The position numbers were made by a program, and so were the translations under genes. The notes beneath the pieces are model-generated. The model made no database searches. It worked only from the letters and a program-made list of their open reading frames with translations, and was not told where the DNA came from. From Dryobates pubescens (Eukaryota; Chordata; Aves; Piciformes; Picidae), in NCBI RefSeq assembly GCF_014839835.1, contig NC_071623.1, forward strand, positions 19,176,314 to 19,240,313: 64,000 nt of DNA. The letters are read 5' to 3'. Position 1 is the first letter of the stretch, and each line of letters opens with the position of its first letter. Shown here in pieces: positions 38,161 to 49,326 of this stretch.

Positions 38161-39926
38161 AATGAGAGGGCAAGGGGAGCATAGATGCAGAAGTAATTAT
38201 AGCAGAGATCATATGGAAATAAGCCTCAGTTACAAACACTCTCAGCTTTAAAGAATTCAGATCATGAACCACACTGCAAAGCTCAGGGACCTCTCTGAAA
38301 TAAATGTGCCAGCATTTTCTCATATTGAGGAGGGTGATTTGTCCAATTCTTTGTATCCAGGACCTATTTTTTTACTTATTCTCTCCTGCTTTTTGCATCA
38401 CCAGTAAAAATTGCCAAAGCACAAGGTAAGAGGAACTCCAAAAAATTTGCTAAAAATATCCCATTCTGTGTTATCCAGGATGCTTTTCCATCTGGTTGTT
38501 GCCTTCTGCTCCAGAGATGGTCATAATTCAGTGACTGCCTGCTTAAGGGGGTCTCTGAGCATGACAAGTATTTCAGGAATGTTAAATGGTAACAGATTAC
38601 TGTAAAATTTTAAAGGCCAAGTTTGTTTCTGTTCTAAGTGAGCAACAAGCCCCTAAGGACAGTAAAGCTGACACTATGCCAGAGTTGAAACTTGGCCAGG
38701 TTTTAGAAAGTACTTACAAACATTTCAAATGTTAAGATCAAACAGAGCAGTGTCAAATACTGAAAATACTTAAAATCGAATATAATACTTTCTTCCAAGG
38801 TTGATTAGACAGGACAGGATGCACAGTGGTAAAGATGCTCTTCAAAGTAAGTTTTTCTTGTCTGTGCAAACCATTATGTGAACCTGGAAATGCAGTATTC
38901 CATGTATAGAACAGGGATCCTGAAAAAAACATACTAAACACTAAAAATAACAGTATGGATAATTTTCACTGCTTACTGTGTCTCATCATCTGTCATTTCT
39001 TTCTTCCTATGAGAGGCAATAGGAGGTCCATCAAAAAGAAAAGTCTGTTAAAATCAAGTATTTCCAGATTATTTTCCTGCAAAACAAGTAATTTTAAATA
39101 ATGATAATAATTAAAATGATGATGATGATAATAATAAAAAACCCCAAAACATACCCCCTGGAAATAAAAATCTTAGTGCAAACCCCATAAATTATTGCCC
39201 ATAAGTTATTGCACATTCTTGTTTCTCAGGAAATTTTGTTTGTAAATATAGCCCTAGTAAAGTCAGTGGAAATGACTGGCTAATTTGGAACATACTGTTT
39301 CCAGATTAGTTTATTTGGTTACTAGTGCTGTGAAGAAGTACCAACAGAGGATACAGTGGTCTTTGGCTTGAAAGCATACTTCCAAGTACAGCCTTCCAAG
39401 TACAGTGATACTAATAATAATTAATACTGAAAATGGTAAATACTTGCATTGCCAAACACCCACAGTCAGGGCTGGGATAAAATTGCCAGTTAATGCTCTC
39501 TGCTGTTGTAATTCACACCTGAAATGCAACTGAACTCCAAAGGGAAAACCAGGAAGCAGCCCAAAGCCTCTGCCTACCTCAGGCTTGACAGGTGAGGACT
39601 TCAGGGCATGATTCCAGCCTTCAAGAAAAATACTGCTTCTGCTGCTTTCATTCCTAAGAGATTTTTTTTCCTTTTTCAGCATAAAAAAGTTTTGTCTAAA
39701 CCCGAACCATGAGTTTGGAGCCTGTTTGGTTTAGCCTGTGCATTCCCAGGGCACAAACCACGTCACACAACATATCGTGACAAAAGGCGCCTCCACTGCA
39801 TCTCACGGCACTGAGGGACCTGCTGCCTGCCTCCTTGTCAAACTCCCAAACTCTGTACCCCGGTGGGTACAGAAATAAGAGGGTAGCAATAAGAGGGAGA
39901 GGAAGGGAGGGGAGGGGAGAGGAAAA

Positions 39927-40100
39927 CGATGCCGCCGTGCAAGCTGTGACTATGGCTCCCAGACCTCACCGCGGCTGCCGCCTGTCCCCATGGCAACGGC
40001 GACGCGACCGGTAACCGCTGAGGTCGGTAATGGCGGCGGGCGACCATAGCGGCAGGAAAAACTCCTGGGAGGCCGGGACGGGATGGGGCACGCCGAGGTG
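39927..40100. promoter_or_regulatory. CpG-rich block, probable LCA5L promoter
   Basis: About 20 CpG dinucleotides fall within roughly 170 bases, while the rest of the window is strongly CpG-depleted. The block sits between the two divergent genes, about 2.3 kb upstream of the SH3BGR start codon and 5.7 kb before the first LCA5L coding exon. It could hold the LCA5L first non-coding exon, and it may fire in both directions. No first-exon donor was fixed. Confidence 0.6.
39984..39997 (+). promoter_or_regulatory. RFX X-box motif
   Basis: GTCCCCATGGCAAC closely matches the RFX X-box, an imperfect inverted repeat of GTNNCC and GGNAAC half-sites. RFX factors drive many cilium genes, and the neighbouring LCA5L encodes a lebercilin-like ciliary protein. 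A loose second element (GGTAAC) lies near 40010. The motif is directly visible; binding is inferred. Confidence 0.55.
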
Positions 40101-40194
40101 GGCAGTGAAGCAGGGGCAGAACGGAGCTGGAGAGGGATAGAGGGAATTTCTTGAAAGGGCAGAGAAGAGGGTGGGGTCTGGTGAGGGTCCCCGA

Positions 40195-40672
40195 CCTGGA
40201 GCACTGCATCCATCTCCGGAGCTCTCAGCACAAGACATGGACCTGCTGGAGAAGGTCCAGAGGCGGAGAACAAAACTGATAAGAGGACTGGAACACATCT
40301 CCTAGGAAGAAAAACTGAAAGTGTTGGAGTCATTTAGCATGGAGAATAGAAGGGTCTGGGGGAATGTTGCTGCGTCCTTCCAGTACCTAGAGGGAGTCTA
40401 TAAGAAATATGGGGAAAATCTTTTGAGCAGGACCTGTTGCAACAGGACAAGGGTTAATGGTTTTAAACTCAAGAAAGGTAGATTTGGACTACATTCACAG
40501 ATTCTTTATACCATGTGAGTAGTTAAACACCAGAGCAGGTTGCCTGGAGAATTGGTAGATGCCGCCTCCCTGGAAACATTCAGGATCAGGTTGGGCAGGA
40601 CTTTGAGTAATCTGAGATGTCCCTGATTATTGCAGGGAAAGGTCCCTTCTAACCCGAACCATTCTGTTGTCC
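40195..40672 (+). mobile_element. Old CR1 remnant next to the CpG block
   Basis: GGAGAAGGTCCAGAGGCGGA, AGAGGACTGGAACACATCTC, GTTGCCTGGAGAATTGGTAG and a faded 3' end near 40672 follow the CR1 order. It lies within 100 bases of the CpG-rich promoter block. Confidence 0.75.
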
Positions 40673-41440
40673 CCTGTCCAGAGGTGCCCCCTGGTGAGGA
40701 GCTGCTTTCCTGCTCTGGCCAGGGAGGCTGGAGATGGGTGATGTCAGCTGGGTGTGGGGCTGAGTGCCAGGACCTTCAGGTGCCGGTCAGGCCCTGGCAT
40801 GGGGCTACCAGGGAGAGCAGGGTTACAATTGGACCCCACCAGCACCCTGACAAACTTGTGAGGGTGGTGGGGGAACTCTGGCTTGTATGGACCACGCTAG
40901 GGAGTTATTTAGTGCCTGTGGAGGAGCCCAGAGGCAGGTTTGAGGGATCTAGGTATGCCTTTGACCCTCCTATATGGGCCCTAGCTTTCTTCCCTGGGGC
41001 TCAGGGCTGGGCTGTGAGGACTGCTACACCATGCTGGACTGGGAATTCAGTGTTCTTCCTCTTCATTTACTTTGGTTTTGCACACAGATTACAATTAATT
41101 GTTCCTTGTGACAGTTTTACAGTTTCTGGATGCCTGCAATGGCATTTTAATCTTTGACAGACAGATTTGGCCCTAATTATTTTTGTTCCTGCCTCACTTC
41201 CTTCCACATATATTCTCTTACTGTTTGCTCATTTCTGCCTCCCTTCAGCTACTGCTTTTTTTTTTTCTTTAAATCTATAGTAACATCTTTAATTTCTCTG
41301 TTTCTCGAAGGGCCTTTTGACTTTCTGTCTTCTCTTTTTTTCCATTTTCTTTACTTCTCAACACCTTCTGTTGAGGCTGGGTGGTGAGGTTCAGCCCACA
41401 CTTCTCATCAAAACAAGGCAATAGTTTTAAGTTTAATTTA
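40673..41440. other. GC-rich then T-rich stretch, no gene recognised
   Basis: An open frame of 175 codons (40630-41157, plus) starts inside the CR1 end and shows no family motif. I see no splice or codon evidence for a gene. It may include an unidentified LTR. Confidence 0.5.
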
Positions 41441-41451
41441 AGCTAATTAAT

Positions 41452-42817
41452 TGTATTGCTTTAAGCTGACTTACCCCACACTATTGCACATATGAATGTG
41501 AAATGTGCTACAGTCAAATAGGCCAAGAGTGTAAAGCCTCTGTGGTACAGGGGGTGGTGGCTAAAATATAAATATGGGGAAGCCTGGCAAATTGATTACA
41601 TCCCACTGCCACAAACCCATCAAGGCAAACACTATGTGCTTACAATGATAGAAGCAACCACTGGATGGCTGGAAACACATTCAGTGCCCCATGCCACCAC
41701 TCGGAACACCATCCTGGGCCTTGAAAAATAAGTGCCGTGGCGGTGACATGGCACCCCAGAAAGAGTTGAGTCAGTGGGACTAATTTTTGAAACAGCCTTA
41801 CAGACACTTGGGCCCAGGAGCATGGCATTGAGTGGGTGTTATCACATCCCCTGTCACACAACAGCTGCTGGGAAGGTCAAATGTTACAGCAGCCTGCTAA
41901 AAGCCATCCTGAGAGCCGTGGGAGAAGGAACTTTAAAACACATTTAGCACAAGCCACTTGACTGGTTAACTCCAGAGGATCTACTAATGGAGCTGCCCCT
42001 GCCCAATCCAAACTGCCACACATTATAGAGTGAGATAGCTTTCTCCTGGTACACAGGAAGAATATTCTAGGGAAAATGGTCTGGGTTAGTCCTGCTTCAG
42101 GTAAAGGCAAACCCACCCACAGGATTGCTTTTGCCCAGGGACCTGGGTGTACCTGGTGGGTGATGCAGGAGGATGGAGAAGTCTGTTGTGTGATCTCACT
42201 TTGAGTGAGAACAGACAATAAATTATGTGTGTTGATGTTTATTGCTGCCAAGAATGACATAGATGACATAGAATAAGGGGTGGAGAATGTATTGGTTTAA
42301 GCTGACTGGCCCCACTAGAAGGGACAAGGGACAAGGCAACACCCCCCCACCCTTCACCCCACTGGCACAGTGTGAACTGGATCATTATTCTACACCACGC
42401 TAACATCATGCTCACTGTGTGACAGGAAGGGGCTGGCCAGCCTTTATGGGACTGGAATTGTATTCTATAGCTTGTAAACTTTCCTGTTCCAGGTTTTTCG
42501 TGATATTTCCACCCTGTCCCCAGGCTTCCAGGCAGGGGTTTGTCCCTTTTTCCCTTTTCAGTTTCACAGGTGGTTTGCATTTTGTCTATTCCCCTGCTGC
42601 TGCATGCTCTGGTATCTCTGTTTTCTTTCATGTAATCTGATGTCCATGCCATGGAGTAGTAAACTGTCCTTATCTCAACCAACATCTCTGCCTCCTGGGT
42701 CCTTTTCCTCCTTGCACACCCAGAGGGTAACTGGGGAGGGGCAGGGCAGAAAGAGAAACCCCTCTGTTGTCAGCAGATTGCTGGGGCTCAGCTGCCAAAT
42801 GAGTTAAAATCAGGACA
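41452..42817 (+). mobile_element. ERVL fossil: stub of 5' LTR, integrase piece, 3' LTR
   Basis: The left end TGTATTGCTTTAAGCTGACT repeats the start of the right LTR, TGTATTGGTTTAAGCTGACT (42288). Between them lies a pol fragment with integrase-core text (KYGEAWQIDYIPLPQTHQGK, LTMIEATTGWLE). The right LTR spans 42288-42817 and ends CAGGACA. Flanks TTAAT and CTAAT could be a 5-base target duplication with one difference. Most of the interior and the 5' LTR are missing, and the rest is broken. Confidence 0.75.
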
Positions 42818-43593
42818 CTAATGTATTTTAAATGCCGTTTGGACAGAAAGTATTGACAGTACCAAATCAAATTTAAAAATAAATAGATATCTATGTACCA
42901 AGCTTTCCTTTGCCTAATCCTGACCTTAAAATATGAGTTCTCATCTCTTAGGGGTTATTACACTGGCTCAGATTTAGTAGTACCCTGGACATTCTTCAGT
43001 CGTCCACAAAGAAGAGTTGCTTATATAAGGAGCAAAGAGTAATTAAACTGTTTTGAGTCAACCTACAACATTTTGTGCAACCCTAAATTCAACTTTTTTA
43101 TTTTATTTGAGAGTTAGGTGATTCCCCTTTAAGACATTTCATTTCATTTCAAGTGAAATGGCACCACAAAACAAAATGGCAACAAAGGAATTAGAATATT
43201 CTAAAAATACCTTCTAATTTTTTTTTAGTGAAAGCTACTTGTTAAAATCCATCCTCATGAAAATCTCATTTTAAATGTCTTTTATGTAATTGCTATGCCT
43301 CTTTTAGACCCACCCCCAAATATACAAATTATTCTACTGCTGGGTAGAATTCTGTGCCTCTAAACCTATGGTCTGGGTAGTCTTCATGTGATATGAAGAA
43401 AATGAAACTGATTGAAGCATATTCCAAGACATCAATTCCTTAGAATTATTTCTATTAGAATCACAGTGCTTAAATAATGCTTCTAGGACTATGAAGTAAA
43501 CTGCTCTCATCTACAGTAGCTTCAGTATGGCAAAAAAAATGAGGTGTAACAGATGTTCACAAAGATATGGAAAATTAGTCATCATTCATAGAT

Positions 43594-44190
43594 ACATAGA
43601 ATAGCTGGTTGGAAGGGACCTCAAGGATCATCTAGCCCAACCTTTCAGGGTAAGAATACAGTCTAAGTGAGATGGTCCAGCACCCTGTCAAGCTGGGTCT
43701 TGAAACTGTCTAATGTAAGGAAATCCACTACTTCACTTGGGAGTTTATTCCAATGCCCAATAGTTCAAATAGTGGAAAAGTTTTGTCTGGCATCCAGTCT
43801 GAATGTCCCCCACTAGCAACTTGTGCCCATTACCTCTTGTCTTTACCATGTGACTCACTGTAAAATGGAAGACTCCCTCCTCATGATAGCTGCCCGTTAT
43901 GTACATGTATATGGTTATGTCTCCCCTAAGCCTTCTCTTCTAAAGGCTAAACAAACCCAGTTCTCTCAGCCTTCCTTCACATGACAGGTCTTCCAGTTCT
44001 CTGATCACTCTTGTGGCCTTTCTCTGGACTCTTTCCAGCCTGACCACATCCTTCTTGTATAGCATGGACCAAAACTGTACACAGTACGCAGGTGCAGCCT
44101 GACCAGTGCTGAGTGGGAGAATGACATCTTTATCCCTGCCTGTGATACCCTTATTAATGCAACTCAGCATCCTGTTGGCTTTCTTCTGTA
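43594..44190 (-). mobile_element. Old CR1 LINE, 3' part
   Basis: 3' end ATACATAGAATAGCTGGTTGG at the left and the ORF2 end at the right (RATRVIRELEDLSCEGRLRE on the minus strand). Clearly more diverged than the young copies. Confidence 0.88.
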
Positions 44191-44751
44191 TTTTATGATA
44201 AATATATGGTTTTTAAAAGACAAACAATTAGGAGAGTTGATTTTGTTGGAAAATTATGCTATTGAGAAAATGGAATTCCAGAGGAAGCAGCAATGTTACA
44301 ACCTGATCAAACAAAATAACATCATCATCTCCTCAGATAATCACAGCTCTGACAACAACAGCGCATTAGAATTGTTGTTTTCCAAGCTATATGTGTACTT
44401 AGACCTGGAGATGAGTATCTTGCACCATTTTCAAAAGCAAACAAATGTGTTCAGTACAGTTAGGCTGTGAAGAAATTGCTTTCAATAACAAACACTGAAT
44501 TTTCTCCTTATGTTCCTTCTGAAATTGTGCATAGACACTTGTAGTACATTGCAAGCTTTTATTTTTAGCAAGCTTTTTTGTTTTCACAAACAATTCTGAT
44601 TTGAAAACCACATCCCCAGAGCTTACAGTAACCTTTATTTCAGTCTAAATTGGACACTCTGTTGTGTAATTTTAAGCGATGCCATATCCTCTACATGTAA
44701 CATGGAAGCTAAGTGTGTTTTCCATTGTAATACACAAACGAATCTTGTATC

Positions 44752-45108
44752 ACAGTATCACCAAGGTTGGAAGAGACCTCAAAGATCATCGAGTCCAACC
44801 TGTCACCACAGACCTCATGACTACTAAACCATGGCACCAAGTGCCATGTCCAATCCCCTCTTGAACATCTCCTGGGACTGTGACTCCACCACCGCCCTGG
44901 GCAGCCCATTCCAATGACGAATTATCAGTGAAGAACTTTCTCCTCACCTCGAGTCTAAACCTCCCCTGGTGCAGCTTGAGACTGTGTCCTCTTGTTCTGG
45001 TGCTGGTTTCTAGAGAGAAGAGACTGACCCCTTCCTGGTTACAACCACCTTTCAGGTAGTTGTAGAGAGCAATGAGTTCTCCCCTGAGCCTCCTCCTCTC
45101 CAGGGGTG
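44752..45108 (-). mobile_element. CR1 LINE, 3' part
   Basis: Minus orientation, from ATCACAGTATCACCAAGG at the left to TGAGCCTCCTCCTCTCCAGG at the right. Confidence 0.92.
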
Positions 45109-45539
45109 ATCTGGTTTGTGATCTAATTATTGAAAAATATGAGTAAATGATATTTCTATGACATGAATGGAAAGCTGAAAATACTATAAAAGTACAGTTA
45201 GAAATAGACAGTTTCTAGAGGCTTGAACTTAACATTGTAAAGCATTTAGTAGGTATTGAACATAAATACAATTTCCCTTCTTTCCAATTTCATTAGAGAA
45301 AATTAATACATTACAGGAAACAAATTGTGGCATTTATTCACTTTGAAATGGTAGTACCTTGTAAATCTTTAGGAAATACATGCCAATAGCATAGCAAATT
45401 CTGAGGTAAAAATGAGTATATTTCATATTGCAGTTTGTTCTGGAAACAAACTTACCCACTTACAATTATTTTAATGGGTTAAAGAATAATGACTTTTTTT
45501 GTTTGGTTTTTTTTTAATGGTAATGTAGTGTTTCTTAGC

Positions 45540-45698
45540 ATCATTGGAATGTGCTGCCCAGGGAGGTGGTGGAGTCACCATCACTAGAGGTGTTTAAGAA
45601 GAGCCTGGATGAGGCACTTGGTGCCATAGTTTAATTGATTAGATTGTGTTGGGTGATAGGTTGGACTCGATGATCTCAAAGGTCTTTTCCAACCTGGT
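45540..45698 (+). mobile_element. Young CR1 LINE end just before the LCA5L first coding exon
   Basis: ATTGGAATGTGCTGCCCAGG to CTTTTCCAACCTGG, near identical to the copy at 25.2-25.6 kb. Its tail runs into the satellite that ends about 70 bases before the LCA5L acceptor. Confidence 0.94.
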
Positions 45699-45768
45699 CT
45701 ATCCTATCCTATCCTATCCTATCCTATCCTATCCTATCCTATCCTATCCTATCCTATCCTATCCTATA
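45699..45768. repeat. TATCC pentamer satellite at a CR1 tail
   Basis: About 14 perfect units of TATCC, pyrimidine-rich on the LCA5L sense strand. Confidence 0.96.
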
Positions 45769-45835
45769 GCTGAAGACTCTTTAGTATTTTTTGTGCCAAC
45801 TGTAAAGAACTCAAAAACATACTCGTTCCTGATAG

Positions 45836-46155
45836 GTTATGGAGGTCAACTTTCAAGTCTTCCAGCATAACACAATGGTGAACTCAGATGATGGTTTCTT
45901 CCATATTTTAGTGGCAGACTATAATAAATTGGAGCATGGCACAAAAGCCAAGGGTACTAAAGATTTCCCAAACCACAGAAGTATCAGAAACAGCAGCTGT
46001 AGCAGAGGTAATGATTGTGGGGGATGCAGCAAGAAATAGAGAAGCAAAAATTCTTACGCTAACTATTCTTAGGTCTTTGTCAGTGACTTGCTCTGAAGCA
46101 GCTAGAAGCAGCAAACATTCAGAAATAACAGGAACTGAAGAGAAGAAAACACAGG
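45836..46155 (+). pseudogene. LCA5L: LCA5L first coding exon, disrupted
   Basis: From the ATG at 45839 (or the in-frame ATG at 45875) the frame gives MVNSDDGFFHILVAD and then KGTKDFPNHRSIRNSSCSR. This aligns with the human LCA5L N-terminus as I recall it (NIDEHFFGVAL, then GTGDFSRNSNASNKS). The frame is stopped by TAG at 46037-46039 and again by TAG at 46070-46072. The second stop falls where human reads YSEDF, so it fits a Glu-to-stop change. One extra base near 46088 then moves the conserved CSEAARSSKHSEI and EEKKTQ stretch into another frame. The acceptor (TTCCTGATAG) lies just after a CR1-borne TATCC satellite. The donor is uncertain: GTAAAA at 46156 or GTAGCT at 46193. Confidence 0.8.
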
Positions 46156-46387
46156 GTAAAAAACAAAAAGGAAAAGAAGGGAAAAGGACAAGGTAGCTTC
46201 CCCCATGATGATAAAAAAGGTACTCTGTTTTTCTGGTAGTAAAATGAGAGTCTCTTGAGAAGTATAGTTGTTCTTTCTTTGGCATTTTTCAGTAATGAGG
46301 AAGACAGAGAAAACAGTTTTTCAGTGAAGAAAAATAATAAATCATGTTTCAAACTCTAGGAAGAGGAGAGGAGAGAGGGAGATTTGC

Positions 46388-46525
46388 AGATTCACAGATT
46401 GCATCTTGTTGGAAGTGACCTTCAAAGGTCATCTTACCCAATACTCCTGCAATGAGCAGGGACACCTCCAATTAGATCAGATGGCCCAGGGTCACATCAA
46501 ATCTGATCTTGAATGATTCTAGCAG
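46388..46525 (-). mobile_element. CR1 LINE end, minus orientation
   Basis: GATTCACAGATTGCATCTTG, AGTGACCTTCAAAGGTCATC and GGCCCAGGGTCACATC match a CR1 3' end with substitutions. Confidence 0.75.
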
Positions 46526-46994
46526 AAGAATCTTTATTGGCTACTAGCTGTGTTTGATATTCTAAGTGCTTATTCTTGCTGGTTTATGGTTACTTGAAAT
46601 GATCAGTTTCCCAAGAATACAATTATAGCCTACCCTTTCACCATGGATAGACATGTATAGATTTTTGTCAGCTTTTGCAGGAAGGTATTTTCCCATTTCT
46701 TTTACATCTTCTCATTCCATTCTGACAGAATAAAATAGCCATGTAGCTGTCATTCTCATTTTGTGTGACGACATCTGTGGACATATTGCAGTCTTCCTGC
46801 AAGTGGAATTGTGTCACAGAGAATGCATGGGTATGATGCTTGAGTACTTTTCATTTGCTTTGGGTTTTACCTCTGGGGATTTTTTTGCACAGCACCTGTC
46901 ACTTTTGCTCACTGCAGAAGGTCTTGAACCTGCCTGACCTCAACTGACCACTGTAATTTCCTCTGTTTATTTGAACCTCCATGATAGTCCTTTT

Positions 46995-47058
46995 TCACAG
47001 AATCACAGAATCACCAAGGTTGGAAGAGACCTCAAAGATCATCAAGTCCAACCTGTTT
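46995..47058 (-). mobile_element. Very short CR1 3' end
   Basis: TCACAGAATCACAGAATCACC followed by AAGGTTGGAAGAGACCTC and GTCCAACCTG, about the last 60 bases of a CR1. Confidence 0.9.
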
Positions 47059-48806
47059 TAATTCATTTAAAACATATGTAAAGAATCCACCCTGTCCTGC
47101 CCAAATTACAGTCTCTCGTCCTTCTGATTCCTCAGACCAGATTCTTTCTTTTCCTTTTGCTATCACATCAAATTCAAGTCTATTCTCCCTGCATGGCTTT
47201 GTATGATTGAGATCCTGCCAGTTTACCCTTTTTTGCTCTCCTCTATCAACAGGGCCGTCAGAACGAAGACAATTTGGTTTGTATCCTGAAACAGTGGAGT
47301 GAAGCAGGTGTTTCAGGAAAAAGAGCAAAGGACATTCAGAATCATATAACTGCCCCTCTTCATGCTTTCCTCTAACTGGTTGCCTTGTACACCAGCCACA
47401 TGAGTGTCACAGCAGAAGCAAAGCTGGGCTGAAGCTGTGTAGAACAGGAATGCTGCCAGCAGGCAAGGAGATTGTGAGCGACAGATGCTCCTGCTGCTGC
47501 AGAAAGAGCCCCTTTCCCCACTGAAGCCACTGCCCCATGCCCCTCAGTCTTCCTAGATAACACTTTATCCATAGCTTTCCAGTATTCTGGCTTAAGTCAT
47601 GGAATTATTGAGGCCATGGTGTTCTGGCAGCCTTGAGGGTGTCCTGCTTTACTTTTCTTACTGCTGATTTGTTGTTGCTTCCCACCTGCAGTGGGCTGTT
47701 CTGGTTTGGGCCTGCCCCTGCAGAGAGTTTGTGTGTAGCACACTGACTGGATTCAACAGATATCCCCAAAAAGATCTGTCATTTTCCTCTGGTGCATTTT
47801 CAGGTTAGGACCTTGCCTATTTTGTTCATAAAACATTAAGTGATCTATACATTATTATAATAAACTTCTGCAAAATACTGCCTGAAATGTCTTGAGAACT
47901 ATAGTGAAATTTAATATATGCCTGAAAAATGGGAATACACTCAGATTTACAGCTTTGACTATTTTAAAATTGTAATTCTGTTTCAGTTAAGGAAAATGAG
48001 AGTAATTCACTCAGAATGCTGACCATAAAGGAAGGCAGACAGCAGTAATACACTTTGAATGCTAGCCTACAGAGATTTTTTAAATTGCTGTACTGTACAC
48101 AGCAGCATAACTGTTCTATACTAAAAGTGTGTAAGGTTTATAAATGGAGTTCAGCTCAAAGCTGACTTGAAAATTCTAGAAGGCTGGTTACAAATACTAG
48201 CTGCAGAAAAAAATATAACCATGTGCTACTGTGATTGCCTTGTTTTTGCAGATCTACAGATTCCTTTTTTTTTTTTTTTTATTATCATACCCCTGTTCAA
48301 AGCATAGATCCTCCCTCTTGGGAATCTTTCCAGATGGTTTGAATTTGGCTCTCCAGATCACTCCTGCATTAGTAAACTGCATGATTTACAGAGAGAAAGT
48401 TTATTTCCATTGATACTGGAGTAGTTTGTTTACAGAAACATACTTTACTAAGTCATTCTCAGAATATTATTGCTGTTTGCCTCAGAAGACACCACCTGTG
48501 TAGTTACCTTTATTAATGGAAAGTGAGCATGATGGCAGTTTCAAATGAAAATGGCTTCAGAGAATGAAAGGAGGGAACCTTGATCTCCTATAGACCTAGT
48601 TAGCTATTCCCCAGTGCAGCCACAGAGATGGAAAATCTTTAGTGGATTTGTCTGTGAAATACTTGAGCACCGGAGTCTTAGTAGAGGCCCTGGGCATTTT
48701 GCTAACTACACCACAGTTAAGTAGCTTGGATGAGCAGTAAAGAGTGATGTCGGTGTCTCAAATGATTTCTATTTATTAATGCCAGTTTACTTTGGTCTGA
48801 ACACAG

Positions 48807-49326
48807 GATGGGGGAAAAGAATTGCTACCTGAGAAGATACCACATCAGAATCCTTCATTATTAAGCCTGCAGAGTAGTATGATGTCCCAGAAAAAAAATG
48901 CAGTAGCTCAGCGAATATCATCAGCAAAAGTTCACAAAATTAAAGAGCTGAAGAATGAAATATTTGATTTACAACAGAAATTAGAAGCATCAAGCTTAGA
49001 AAAATCACATTTTGAAACAGATTCAGTGTCGCCACTCAAAAGCAATACCTGGCTATGAAAATTCAGAAAGTAACTTGCTGGATCTTTTAGCATGTCATTC
49101 TAATGAGGCAACAACTTTAAGGAAACACCTGAGGATATCTCAGAAGAATGAGAGGAATACATCCAGGAAGCTCAGAGAAGTTGAAGCAGAGCTTCAAAGC
49201 ACTAAAGAAGCTTTGCAGAACTTACGTATGCTTTCAGAAGACAAAGCTCTTGCAGAGAGAGAGGAACTCCATCACAGATTATCAGTCCTTACAGAAAAAA
49301 TGGAAGTGAATGCTAGGAGGATACAG
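48807..49326 (+). pseudogene. LCA5L: LCA5L lebercilin-domain exon, frameshifted
   Basis: This exon encodes the start of the lebercilin coiled coil. It opens DGGKELLPEKIPHQ, continues AVAQRISSAKVHKIKELKNE and FDLQQKLEASSLEKSH, and then, one frame over, reads KQIQCRHSKAIPGYENSESN, SQKNERNTSRKLREVEAEL and AEREELHHRLSVLTEKMEV. These match the lebercilin-like family residue for residue in many places. The frame change lies in the T run at 49010-49013: one extra base relative to the family, leading to a TGA at 49057-49059. The exon is 520 bases with phase 0 at both ends, one more than a multiple of three. The acceptor (GAACACAG) and donor (GTAATA) remain good. Confidence 0.88.

Noticed and set aside
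40630-41157. 175-codon open frame on the plus strand, the joint longest here
   Set aside because: It begins inside a CR1 end, has no family motif and no splice or conservation support. Composition and position suggest chance or repeat origin.
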